DNA of 64,000 bases from Tabrizicola_A aquatica (GTDB taxonomy: Bacteria; Pseudomonadota; Alphaproteobacteria; Rhodobacterales; Rhodobacteraceae): the NCBI GenBank assembly GCA_965194375.1, contig CBDAEL010000008.1; one strand, written 5' to 3'. The translations under genes were made by a program, and so were the position numbers. A model generated the notes under the pieces. The model worked only from the letters and a program-made list of their open reading frames with translations. It did no database searches and was not told the origin of the DNA. Shown piece by piece: positions 35,566-44,016 of the stretch; the stretch's first letter is position 1, and every line of letters begins with the position of its first letter.

Positions 35566-36924
35566 ATGAGCAAATCGTCCCAATCGTTCACCTGTTCGTC
35601 CTGCGGCGCTGCCCATCGCAAATGGGCCGGTCGCTGTGATGCGTGTGGCGCGTGGAATTCAATTGTCGAGGAGGCCCCCCTCTCGGCCGGGCCAAAGGCG
35701 CTTGGCGCCAAGGGCCGCACCATTGCCCTGACCGATCTGGCGACCGAAGAGGCCCCCCCGCCACGCGCCTCGTCCGGGATCGAGGAGTTCGACCGCGTGC
35801 TTGGCGGTGGGCTGGTGCCTGCGAGTGCCATTCTGGTCGGCGGTGATCCGGGCATTGGCAAATCGACGCTTCTCTTGCAAGCCGCAGCCTCCTTTGCCCG
35901 CCACGGCGTGAAATGCCTCTATATCTCGGGCGAAGAGGCATCGGCGCAGGTCCGCATGCGCGCCCAGCGCTTGGGGCTGACCGATGCGCCGGTGGCCTTG
36001 GGGGCCGAAACCAACCTGCGCGACATTCTGACGACGCTGGATGCCGAACGCCCCGGCTTGGCGATCATCGATTCCATCCAAACTATGTGGCTTGATACAG
36101 TCGAAGCCGCCCCCGGCTCGGTCAGCCAAGTGCGCGCCGCCGCGCATGAGTTGGTCACCTTTGCCAAAAAGCGCGGCGTGGCGATCATTCTGGTCGGCCA
36201 TGTCACCAAGGACGGCCAGATTGCCGGACCGCGCGTGGTGGAGCACATGGTGGACACGGTCCTTTATTTCGAGGGCGAGCGGGGCCATCAGTTCCGCATC
36301 CTGCGCGCGGTAAAAAACCGCTTTGGCCCCGCCGATGAGATTGGCGTCTTTGAGATGACGGGCGGCGGGCTGTCGCAGGTCTTGAACCCTTCGGCGCTGT
36401 TTTTGTCCGAACGCGGACAGGCCAGCCCCGGCAGCGCTGTCTTTGCCGGGATCGAAGGCACAAGGCCCGTGCTGACCGAAATTCAGGCCCTTGTCGCCCC
36501 CTCACCGCTTGGCACCCCACGCCGCACTGTGGTGGGGTTGGATTCGGGGCGCCTCTCGACCATTCTGGCCGTGCTTGAGGCACGCTGCGGCATCCCGTTT
36601 ACCGGGCTTGATGTGTTCTTGAACGTGGCCGGTGGCATGCGCGTGACCGAGCCCGCCGCCGATCTTGCCGTGGCCGCAGCCCTTGTCTCGGCGCGCGAGG
36701 ATGTTGCGATCCCCGCCGAAACTGTGCTTTTTGGCGAAATTTCCCTCTCTGGCGCCCTGCGCCCAGTGGGTCAGACGGAAAACCGGTTGAAAGAAGCGGC
36801 AAAACTTGGTTTCTCACAAGCGATTGCGCCAAGCCGCTCAAAGCTGGTGGCCGTCGAGGGGATGAGCGTGCGGGAAATGCCCGATCTCACCGCCTTTGTC
36901 GGGGATATGTTTGGCGCGGGCTGA
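35566..36924 (+). CDS. radA: DNA repair protein RadA
   Basis: A 452-residue RecA-like ATPase that aids branch migration in recombination. The N-terminal zinc finger has C10, C13, C24 and C27. Walker A GDPGIGKST is at 93-101, the RadA motif KNRFG lies in AVKNRFGPADEIG, and a Lon-protease-like C-terminal domain follows (RRTVVGLDSGRLSTI...). Upstream of cvpA and purF, an order common in alphaproteobacteria. Confidence 0.95.
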   Translation: MSKSSQSFTCSSCGAAHRKWAGRCDACGAWNSIVEEAPLSAGPKALGAKGRTIALTDLATEEAPPPRASSGIEEFDRVLGGGLVPASAILVGGDPGIGKSTLLLQAAASFARHGVKCLYISGEEASAQVRMRAQRLGLTDAPVALGAETNLRDILTTLDAERPGLAIIDSIQTMWLDTVEAAPGSVSQVRAAAHELVTFAKKRGVAIILVGHVTKDGQIAGPRVVEHMVDTVLYFEGERGHQFRILRAVKNRFGPADEIGVFEMTGGGLSQVLNPSALFLSERGQASPGSAVFAGIEGTRPVLTEIQALVAPSPLGTPRRTVVGLDSGRLSTILAVLEARCGIPFTGLDVFLNVAGGMRVTEPAADLAVAAALVSAREDVAIPAETVLFGEISLSGALRPVGQTENRLKEAAKLGFSQAIAPSRSKLVAVEGMSVREMPDLTAFVGDMFGAG

Positions 36925-36942
36925 CGCGCGAAGGAGAGTTGG

Positions 36943-37554
36943 ATGGAAGGCTTTACCCTGATCGACGGCCTGGTTGCGCTCGTCATCGTGCTTTCGGCGA
37001 TCCTCGCCTATTCGCGTGGCCTGGTGCGCGAGGCGATGGCCATCGCAGGCTGGGTCGGGGCGGCGGTCTTGGCCTTTGTCTTTGCCGAAAGCGCCCAGCC
37101 CTTGGTCAAGGAAATCCCGGTTCTGGGCGATTTTCTGAAAGACAGTTGTGAGCTTTCGATCATCGTGGCCTTCGGTTTGGTTCTGGCGATTGGTCTCATC
37201 TTGGCTTCGCTCTTCACACCGCTGTTTTCCTCGATCGTGCAGCGCTCGGCGCTTGGGGGCATCGATCAGGGTCTTGGCTTTGTTTTTGGCGTCTTGCGCG
37301 GGATCGTCTTGGTCGGCGTGGCGCTTTTGGTTTATGATCGGGCGGTGGCCTCGAACACCGTGCCGCTGGTGGACGAGTCGCGCTCGGCCAAGGTTTTCGC
37401 GTCCTTCCAAGCCAATATTGACGCGGCTGTGCCCGATGATGCGCCGGGCTGGATCCTGTCGCGCTATAACACGCTGACCAAGGCCTGCGCGGCACCCGAG
37501 GAAGCCGCTCCCCCTGAGGTAGCCCCGGCCACCCCGACGGCGCCGTCGAACTGA
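36943..37554 (+). CDS. cvpA: CvpA family membrane protein
   Basis: A 203-residue protein with four hydrophobic segments starting FTLIDGLVALVIVLSAI. The pattern AYSRGLVREAMAIAGWVGA is diagnostic of CvpA, first known from colicin V production and later linked to envelope stress. The tail is Pro/Ala-rich. GAAGGAGAG ribosome site. It is placed between radA and purF; E. coli also has cvpA before purF. Confidence 0.9.
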   Translation: MEGFTLIDGLVALVIVLSAILAYSRGLVREAMAIAGWVGAAVLAFVFAESAQPLVKEIPVLGDFLKDSCELSIIVAFGLVLAIGLILASLFTPLFSSIVQRSALGGIDQGLGFVFGVLRGIVLVGVALLVYDRAVASNTVPLVDESRSAKVFASFQANIDAAVPDDAPGWILSRYNTLTKACAAPEEAAPPEVAPATPTAPSN

Positions 37555-37656
37555 TCTTGCGCCGCGGCAAGACGATGTCACGTCGGCTTTGGGGGTGACA
37601 GGGCGGCGCATTCCGCCTAAACGAAGGCCAGCCCACCCTCAGGATTCGGAGAGCCC

Positions 37657-39132
37657 ATGCGCCGCTTCCCCGCCCACCCGTTTTTGCCCCTCGATGACGG
37701 CGACAAGCTGAAGGAAGAGTGCGGCATCTTTGGCGTGGTCGGCGTGAACGACGCCGCCAATTTCGTGGCCCTTGGTCTCCATGCGCTACAGCATCGCGGG
37801 CAAGAGGCCGGCGGCATCGTGGCCCATGACGCCGAACAAGGGTTCAACTCGGTCCGCCGCTTTGGCTACGTGCGCGACAACTTTACCAAAGCCGAGGTGA
37901 TGCAAGACCTGCCGGGCTCGCTTGCCATTGGCCATGTGCGCTATTCCACCGCCGGATCAAAGGGTTCTACCGCCATCCGCGATGTGCAGCCCTTCTTTGG
38001 TGAGTTCTCCATGGGCGGCGCGGCCATTGCCCATAATGGCAACTTGACCAATGCAAGCGCGCTGCGCCGTGAACTCATTGAACGCGGCTCGATCTTTCAG
38101 TCCTCCTCGGACAGTGAATGCATCATCCATCTGATGGCGCGCTCGATCCAGACAACCATCGCCGAGCGCATCAAAGATGCGCTGCGCCGGGTTGAGGGTG
38201 CGTTTTCCATCGTGGCCATGACGCGCACCAAGCTGATCGGGGTGCGCGATCCTTTGGGCGTGCGCCCCTTGGTTCTGGGCCGCTTGGGTGACAACGCGTG
38301 GGCGTTGTCCTCAGAAACCTGCGCCTTGGATATAGTCGGGGCGGAGTTTATCCGTGAGATCGAGCCGGGCGAAATGGTGGTGATTGAAGATGGCAAGATC
38401 ATCTCGACCCGCCCCTTTGCCCCGGCCGCCAGCCGGTTTTGCCTGTTCGAACACGTTTACTTCAGCCGCCCTGACAGCATTATCGGCGGCCGCTCGGTCT
38501 ATGAGACCCGCCGTCAAATTGGCGTGGAACTGGCCCGCGAAGCCCCGGTTGAGGCCGATCTGGTCTGCCCGGTGCCCGACAGCGGCACGCCTGCGGCGAT
38601 TGGCTATTCCCATGAAAGCGGCATCCCCTATGGCATGGGCATCATCCGCAACCAGTACATGGGCCGCACCTTCATTGAACCGACCGAACAGATCCGCAAC
38701 ATGGGTGTGCGCCTGAAACTGAACGTCAACCGCGCGCTGATCAAGGGCAAGCGGGTGATCTTGGTGGATGACTCTGTCGTGCGCGGCACCACCAGCCGCA
38801 AGATCAAGGATATGATCCTTGATGCGGGTGCCGCCGAGGTTCACTTCCGCATCGCAAGCCCGCCCACCGCATGGCCCTGCTTTTACGGCGTCGACACGCC
38901 GGAACGCGCAAAACTCTTGGCCGCCACGATGACCGAGGATGAGATGCGCGACTGGATCGGGGTCAACAGCCTCAAATTCATCTCGCTCGACGGTCTGTAC
39001 CGCGCCGCAGGCGAAGCGGCGGGCCGCGATGCGAAAGCCCCAAAATTCTGCGACGCCTGCTTCTCGGGTGATTACCCGGTGGCCCCTTCGGACAAGATCG
39101 AAGAAGGCTTCCAAATGAAGGCGGCTGAGTGA
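37657..39132 (+). CDS. purF: Amidophosphoribosyltransferase
   Basis: A 491-residue enzyme for the first committed step of purine synthesis. The catalytic N-terminal nucleophile is C22 in EECGIFGVVG, exposed after removal of a propeptide, as in Bacillus-type PurF. The glutaminase block HNGNLTNA and PRPP loop VILVDDSVVRGTTS are intact. No Fe-S cysteine cluster was verified. Stop overlaps the next GTG start (GTGA). Confidence 0.96.
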   Translation: MRRFPAHPFLPLDDGDKLKEECGIFGVVGVNDAANFVALGLHALQHRGQEAGGIVAHDAEQGFNSVRRFGYVRDNFTKAEVMQDLPGSLAIGHVRYSTAGSKGSTAIRDVQPFFGEFSMGGAAIAHNGNLTNASALRRELIERGSIFQSSSDSECIIHLMARSIQTTIAERIKDALRRVEGAFSIVAMTRTKLIGVRDPLGVRPLVLGRLGDNAWALSSETCALDIVGAEFIREIEPGEMVVIEDGKIISTRPFAPAASRFCLFEHVYFSRPDSIIGGRSVYETRRQIGVELAREAPVEADLVCPVPDSGTPAAIGYSHESGIPYGMGIIRNQYMGRTFIEPTEQIRNMGVRLKLNVNRALIKGKRVILVDDSVVRGTTSRKIKDMILDAGAAEVHFRIASPPTAWPCFYGVDTPERAKLLAATMTEDEMRDWIGVNSLKFISLDGLYRAAGEAAGRDAKAPKFCDACFSGDYPVAPSDKIEEGFQMKAAE

Positions 39133-39497
39133 GCGCTGAGGTCGATCGCTATATCGACGCGCAAACGCCTGCCTTTGCGAAAGCCCTGACCACCCTGCGC
39201 GCGCGCCTTCTGGCGCTGCTGCCCGACCATGTCGAGGTCATGTCCTACGCCATGCCGGGGCTTCGCCAGCCGGGCCCAAAGGGCAAGATGGTCGTCGGCT
39301 ATGCGGCCTTCACCCATCACCTTGGCCTCTACCCCCATTCCGGCCGTGTCATCCCGCAGATCGACTGCACGCCCTTCAAGACCTCGAAATCCGGTGTCCT
39401 CTTCACCCCCGACACTCCCCTGCCCGATGCGCTCCTCCAAGCCATTCTTGCAGCGCGCCAAGCCGAAATTGCCGCAGGTTTCGGCCGCAAAGCCTGA
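39129..39497 (+). CDS. DUF1801 family protein
   Basis: A 122-residue protein starting at a GTG that overlaps the purF stop. The pattern YIDAQTPAFAKALTTLRARL, MSYAMPGLR, HLGLYPH and a C-terminal helix matches DUF1801 (YdhG/frataxin-like fold). Function unknown; the coupling to purF may only be positional. Confidence 0.82.
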   Translation: MSAEVDRYIDAQTPAFAKALTTLRARLLALLPDHVEVMSYAMPGLRQPGPKGKMVVGYAAFTHHLGLYPHSGRVIPQIDCTPFKTSKSGVLFTPDTPLPDALLQAILAARQAEIAAGFGRKA

Positions 39498-39513
39498 TCC
39501 CCGGCCCTTGCCC

Positions 39514-39570
39514 CTTCATCTGTTCTCAAATATCCCACGGGGGTCCGGGGGTGTGAAACCCCCGGGGCCA
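39514..39570 (-). repeat. Intergenic hairpin repeat, copy 5
   Basis: On the minus strand it reads as copy 2: CCGGGGGT, TTCAC, ACCCCCGG, then GACCCCCGTGG and GATATTTGAGA. The hairpin segment 39535-39567 is identical to 15800-15832 over 33 bases, but inverted, and the tail has diverged. Confidence 0.8.
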
Positions 39571-39585
39571 GCCACGGAGCGCCCC

Positions 39586-40242
39586 ATGTCCAGAAAACTC
39601 GCCCTCGTCACCGGAGCCTCGCGCGGTCTTGGCGCGGCCATGGCTGAACATCTGGCCGTCAAGGGCTGGGACGTGGTCGCTGTCGCCCGGACTGTCGGGG
39701 CCTTGGAAGAGCTGGATGACCGGGTGAAATCCCTTGGCCTGCCCGGCGCGGGCAACCTGACGCTCGCCCCGATGGATGTCACGAACGAGGACGCGATGCG
39801 CCACCTCTGCCGCTCCATCCATGACCGCTGGGGCGGGGTACAGCTTTGGGTGCATCCGGCAGTCCATGTGGCGCCTTTGGCGCCGGCAGGGTCCTTGGAC
39901 ATGAAGGATTGGGACAAATCCATTGCGACCAATGTCCGCGCCACTGGCAGCCTCATTCCGCTGGTGGAACCTTTGCTGATCGAAGGAAACGGCACGGCGC
40001 TGTTTCTGGATGATCCGCGCGGTGGCGAGAAGTTCTTTGGCGCTTATGGCGCGACCAAAGCCGCTCAAATCGCGCTGGCGCAGTCTTGGGCGCTTGAGAC
40101 GGCCAAGCATGGCCCCCGCGTGGTTATTGCCGTCCCGCGGCCCATGCCCACCGCCACCCGCGCCCGGTTCTTCCCCGGCGAGGACCGCAGCCCGCTGATC
40201 GACATTCGGGTCGAGGCTGCCCGCCTTTTGGACGCGCTCTGA
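39586..40242 (+). CDS. SDR-like protein with altered active site
   Basis: A 218-residue Rossmann protein of the short-chain dehydrogenase superfamily. The cofactor motif TGASRGLG (9-16) and the Y154-x3-K158 pair (AYGATK) are present. The catalytic Ser expected 13 residues before the Tyr is Leu141, no Ser occurs between 138 and 150, and the NNAG motif is replaced by VHPAVH. It may therefore be an atypical or inactive SDR. ATG at 39586 follows directly after repeat copy 5. Confidence 0.8.
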   Translation: MSRKLALVTGASRGLGAAMAEHLAVKGWDVVAVARTVGALEELDDRVKSLGLPGAGNLTLAPMDVTNEDAMRHLCRSIHDRWGGVQLWVHPAVHVAPLAPAGSLDMKDWDKSIATNVRATGSLIPLVEPLLIEGNGTALFLDDPRGGEKFFGAYGATKAAQIALAQSWALETAKHGPRVVIAVPRPMPTATRARFFPGEDRSPLIDIRVEAARLLDAL

Positions 40243-40349
40243 CGCCTTCTTGGCCCGACCGTTAAGGTTTTTCCTAATCTTGGCGTGAAGCCCAGGACGC
40301 GGTGTGATATTCTACACTGTGGGGGCGTTCATGTTGATTGAGGGTGCAG

Positions 40350-40613
40350 ATGACTATCTCGCCAGCACTGACGGTTGCCGCTGTGCAGCCCTTCCATACC
40401 CCGGCCCCGCAGCCCCATGTGCTGCGCGAGCCACCCCAACCCGGCCCCGCCAAAGAGGCAAGCCGCCCGGTTACCACCGAAATCGTGCCGACCCAGCCCG
40501 TCGCGATGCCGCCGGTTGTCACCGCGCTGACCGCCGATTTTGAAGCCGGTCGCGCCGCAGCCGAAGCCGCGCGCGCGGCCTATCTGGCCGAGCGGCGGCA
40601 ATCACAAAGTTAA
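40350..40613 (+). CDS. Small Pro/Ala-rich hypothetical protein
   Basis: An 87-residue protein, Pro-rich in the middle (TPAPQPHVLREPPQPGPAK) and helical at the end (FEAGRAAAEAARAAYLAERR). GAGGG lies five bases before the ATG, supporting expression, and a terminator starts at its stop codon. No family known to me. The region just upstream (40243-40349) has TATTCT at 40308 but no well-spaced -35. Confidence 0.6.
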   Translation: MTISPALTVAAVQPFHTPAPQPHVLREPPQPGPAKEASRPVTTEIVPTQPVAMPPVVTALTADFEAGRAAAEAARAAYLAERRQSQS

Positions 40614-40637
40614 AGGGCGGGCACATGGCCCGCCCTT
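40613..40637. terminator. Bidirectional terminator between small gene and preA
   Basis: A perfect 10-bp stem AAGGGCGGGC and GCCCGCCCTT with the loop ACATG. The left arm starts within the stop codon of the upstream gene. T-tracts are very short, so termination strength is uncertain. Confidence 0.7.
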
Positions 40638-40659
40638 CCATCGCTTACAAAGCCGCCCC

Positions 40660-41958
40660 TTACTCCGCCGCCACCGCGCCGGGGTTGTTCGGATGCGTCG
40701 TCCAGTTGGCGTAATCGCCGACCTTACGTCCCGTGCGCTCATCCAAGGCGCCGTGCGGCAGCGTTTTCATGGTGATACAATTGTCCACCGGGCAGACGTT
40801 GACACAGAGGTTGCAGGCCACGCATTCATCGTCCTTGACGGTGAACACCCGATCCTCGGACATCGCGATGGCCTGATGGCTGGTGTCTTCGCAGGCCGCA
40901 TAGCAACGCCCGCATTTGATGCAATCATCCTGATTGATCACCGCCTTGGTGACATGGTTCAGGTTCAGATGCTGCCATTCCACAAAGTTCGGAATGGCGC
41001 GACCGACGAGATCATTCAGCCCCATCTCTTTTTCGTCCAGATATTGCGACAGGCCCGAGATCATTTCCTGCACGATCTTGAACCCATAGGTCATGGCCGC
41101 CGTGCAGACCTGCACATTGCCCGCCCCCAGTGCGAGGAATTCTGCCGCATCCCGCCATGTCGTCACCCCGCCGATGCCAGAAATCGGCAAGCCGCGGGTT
41201 TCCTCATGCCGGGCAATCTCGGCCACCATGTTCAGCGCGATCGGCTTCACGGCCGGGCCGCAATAGCCGCCATGGCTGCCCTTGCCGTCGATCATCGGGA
41301 AGGGTGAGAAGGCATCCAGATCGACATTGGTGATCGATTTGATGGTGTTGATCAGGGACACCGCATCAGCCCCGCCCTTGTTGGCCGCCATAGCGGGCGG
41401 CAGGATCGAGGTGACGTTGGGCGTCAGCTTTACGATACAGGGCATGCGGCTGTATTTCTTCACCCAGCGCGTGACCATCTCGATGTATTCCGGAACCTGC
41501 CCGACGGCCGATCCCATGCCACGTTCAGCCATGCCATGCGGGCAGCCGAAGTTCAGCTCCACCCCATCGGCTTCGGTATCTTCAATCTGCTTGAGGATGG
41601 CTTTCCAGCTGTCCTCCTCGCAGGGCACCATCAGGCTGATGATCATCGCGCGGTCTTTCCACTTGCGCTTGACCTCTTTGATTTCCTGAAGGTTCACCTC
41701 CAACGGGCGGTCGGTGATCAACTCAATGTTGTTCAGCCCCAAAAGCCGCCGGTCCGCGCCCCAGATCGCGCCATAGCGCGGGCCCGAGACGTTGACGATG
41801 GGCGGCCCTTCCGAGCCCAAGGTCTTCCACACCACCCCGCCCCAGCCCGCTTCAAACGCGCGCTCGACGTTGTATTTCTTGTCCGTCGGCGGGGCGGATG
41901 CCAGCCAGAACGGGTTGGGGGATTTGATGCCGATGAAGTTGGATGTCAGGTCTGCCAT
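40660..41958 (-). CDS. preA: NAD-dependent dihydropyrimidine dehydrogenase subunit PreA
   Basis: A 432-residue FMN and Fe-S subunit that reduces uracil or thymine to the dihydro form. The TIM-barrel part has NFGCPHGMAERGMG (active-site Cys) and SGIGGV (FMN phosphate). Two 4Fe-4S motifs lie near the C-terminus: CIKCGRCYAAC and CVACNLCVNVCP. AAGGGG ribosome site. It follows preT by 11 bases. The dihydropyrimidinase that normally comes next in the pathway is not in this cluster. Confidence 0.95.
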   Translation of the reverse strand: MADLTSNFIGIKSPNPFWLASAPPTDKKYNVERAFEAGWGGVVWKTLGSEGPPIVNVSGPRYGAIWGADRRLLGLNNIELITDRPLEVNLQEIKEVKRKWKDRAMIISLMVPCEEDSWKAILKQIEDTEADGVELNFGCPHGMAERGMGSAVGQVPEYIEMVTRWVKKYSRMPCIVKLTPNVTSILPPAMAANKGGADAVSLINTIKSITNVDLDAFSPFPMIDGKGSHGGYCGPAVKPIALNMVAEIARHEETRGLPISGIGGVTTWRDAAEFLALGAGNVQVCTAAMTYGFKIVQEMISGLSQYLDEKEMGLNDLVGRAIPNFVEWQHLNLNHVTKAVINQDDCIKCGRCYAACEDTSHQAIAMSEDRVFTVKDDECVACNLCVNVCPVDNCITMKTLPHGALDERTGRKVGDYANWTTHPNNPGAVAAE

Positions 41959-41969
41959 GATCTTTCCCC

Positions 41970-43307
41970 TTACGCCATCAAGCTTGCATGGATGTCTTCG
42001 GCCGCATCGCGGCCCTCTTTCACAGCTGTCACCGTCAGGTCATCGCCACCTGCGGCACAGTCGCCCCCGGCCCAGATGCCCTTGACCGAAGTGCGGCCCA
42101 TCGCGTCCACGGCGATCTTGCCGCCCTCAAGTGCCAGCCCCTCGGGCGCACCGGCCAGGGTTTGGCCAATGGCTTTGAACACCTGATCGGCCTTCAGCGT
42201 GAAGGTCTGCGCGGTCACGGTCAGACCCTTGGGGCCTTCTTCGGTATAGGCAAACTCGACCGCGCCGTCATGCACCGCCACCGGGGCGGCGTGGGTGACA
42301 ATGCGCACGCCCGCACTGGCGGCGTGGTCTTGTTCATAGCCCGAGGCGCTCATCTTGTCTTGGCCGCGACGGTAAACGATGGTGACGTTTTCCGCGCCCA
42401 AAAGCTTGGACTGCACGGCGGCATCGACCGCCGTCATGCCGCCGCCAATCACCACCACATCGCGGCCGATTGGTAGGGTGGACTTGTCACCTGTCTGGCG
42501 CAACTCTGAAATAAAATCAACAGCGTTCCGGACGTTCTTCATGTCCTCACCCGGCGCCCTCAAGGCGTTCACGCCGCCAAGGCCCATGCCCAGAAACACA
42601 GCATCATGGGCCTTTTGCACATCGGCCAAAGCCAGATTGCGGCCCAAGGCCTTGCCAGTTTCAATGCGGATGCCGCCGATCTTCAAGAGCCAATCCACCT
42701 CACGCGCGGCGAAGTCATTGGTCGATTTGTAGCTCGCGATCCCATATTCGTTCAGGCCACCCGCCTTGGGACGGGCGTCATAGACCACCACATCATGGCC
42801 CTTCATCGCCAGACGGTGTGCACAGGCCAGACCCGCAGGCCCTGCCCCCACCACGGCCACGGATTTGCCCGTCGCCTTGGCGCGCTTGAAGGGATGGACG
42901 CCCTTGGACATCACCGTGTCGGTGGCAAAGCGCTGCAAGCGGCCGATTTCCACCGGCTTGCCCTCAGCAGCCTCGCGCACGCAGGCCTCTTCGCAAAGCT
43001 GTTCTGTCGGGCAAACGCGAGCGCACATGCCGCCCAGAATATTTTGGTCAAAGATCGTCTTGGCCGCCGCCTCGGGCGTGCCGGTCGCGATCTGGCGGAT
43101 GAACAAGGGAATGTCGATGGTCGTCGGGCAGGCCGTCATGCAGGGCGCATCGTGGCAGAAATAGCAGCGATCTGCCGCCACCCGGGCCTCGTGCCGGTCA
43201 AGCGCGGGTTCGTGATCCGCGAAGTTGGATTGATAGGCGCTTTGGGGCAGACGCGCGGCGACAATGCCGTTGGTCAGCGGGCTGTTGGACAAGGTGGAAC
43301 CTCCCAT
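41970..43307 (-). CDS. preT: NAD-dependent dihydropyrimidine dehydrogenase subunit PreT
   Basis: A 445-residue flavoprotein that passes electrons from NADH to PreA. The N-terminal Cys motifs CYFCHDAPCMTACP and CARVCPTEQLCEEAC bind Fe-S clusters. The FAD site is VAVVGAGPAGLACAH and the NAD site VVVIGGGMTAVD, with GGDCAAGGD at the end. It leads the preTA operon, divergent from accB across 214 AT-rich bases. Confidence 0.95.
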   Translation of the reverse strand: MGGSTLSNSPLTNGIVAARLPQSAYQSNFADHEPALDRHEARVAADRCYFCHDAPCMTACPTTIDIPLFIRQIATGTPEAAAKTIFDQNILGGMCARVCPTEQLCEEACVREAAEGKPVEIGRLQRFATDTVMSKGVHPFKRAKATGKSVAVVGAGPAGLACAHRLAMKGHDVVVYDARPKAGGLNEYGIASYKSTNDFAAREVDWLLKIGGIRIETGKALGRNLALADVQKAHDAVFLGMGLGGVNALRAPGEDMKNVRNAVDFISELRQTGDKSTLPIGRDVVVIGGGMTAVDAAVQSKLLGAENVTIVYRRGQDKMSASGYEQDHAASAGVRIVTHAAPVAVHDGAVEFAYTEEGPKGLTVTAQTFTLKADQVFKAIGQTLAGAPEGLALEGGKIAVDAMGRTSVKGIWAGGDCAAGGDDLTVTAVKEGRDAAEDIHASLMA

Positions 43308-43521
43308 TGGCTTTGCTTTTTCTAAGATCAGGCTGCCATAGGTTCATTTTTTTATCAAACGGTAAAATCAGTTGGGTTGCATTTTTTGTGAACCCCGCAA
43401 AGCGCCTGCTGGGCACCCCCGAACGCCCTATTCAGGGCTTCCTTCCCCTGCCCCAAGGCTTTATACAGACGCGTGATCCAAGGTGCGGCCGAATTGGCCC
43501 GATACGTCAGATGAGGACGGA
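43308..43521. promoter_or_regulatory. Divergent preT/accB promoter region
   Basis: 214 bases. An AT-rich core near 43341-43394 is bounded by inverted arms GGTTCA (43341-43346) and TGAACC (43389-43394). This may be an operator region for preTA, but no known operator such as the RutR palindrome is recognisable. GAGGACGGA before 43522 is the accB ribosome site. Confidence 0.4.
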
Positions 43522-44010
43522 ATGAGCAAGAACACCACCGAGGCCGATGTTGCCTTTATCTCGGCACTGGCAGAACTGCTGAACAAGAACGAACTGACTG
43601 AACTGTCTGTCAAGCGCGAGTATGGCGAAGACGACAGTCTGGACGTGCGCGTGGTCAAGCAGGCCAACGTGGTGCAGATGGCCGCCCCTGTGATGCAGGC
43701 TGCGCATGTCGCCGCCCCCGTGGCAGCCGCCCCGGCCCCCGCCGCTGTGGTCGCAAATGACGACCCCGCGCAGCACCCCGGCGCCATCACTTCGCCCATG
43801 GTCGGCACCTGCTATATGGCCGCTGAACCCGGTGCTGCCCCGTTTGTCACCGTCGGTTCGGCTGTGACCGAAGGGCAGACCGTTCTCATCATCGAAGCGA
43901 TGAAAACCATGAACCATATCCCGGCCACCAAGTCGGGCACGGTGAAGCGCATTCTGGTCACCGACGGGCATCCGGTGGAATACGGCGCGCCCCTGATGAT
44001 CATCGAGTGA
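43522..44010 (+). CDS. accB: Acetyl-CoA carboxylase biotin carboxyl carrier protein
   Basis: A 162-residue carrier protein for fatty-acid synthesis. Its biotin lysine is K128 in EAMKTMNH. An Ala/Pro-rich linker (about 53-80) joins the N-terminal helix region and the biotinyl domain. ATG at 43522 with GAGGACGGA upstream is preferred over a frame starting 39 bases earlier. Six bases separate it from accC. Confidence 0.96.
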   Translation: MSKNTTEADVAFISALAELLNKNELTELSVKREYGEDDSLDVRVVKQANVVQMAAPVMQAAHVAAPVAAAPAPAAVVANDDPAQHPGAITSPMVGTCYMAAEPGAAPFVTVGSAVTEGQTVLIIEAMKTMNHIPATKSGTVKRILVTDGHPVEYGAPLMIIE

Positions 44011-44016
44011 CGCCCC

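Noticed and set aside
34431..35861. 476-residue minus-strand frame
   Set aside because: His/Gln/Arg-rich antisense of the coiled-coil protein, PqiA and radA genes; it crosses three well-supported genes and has no motif.
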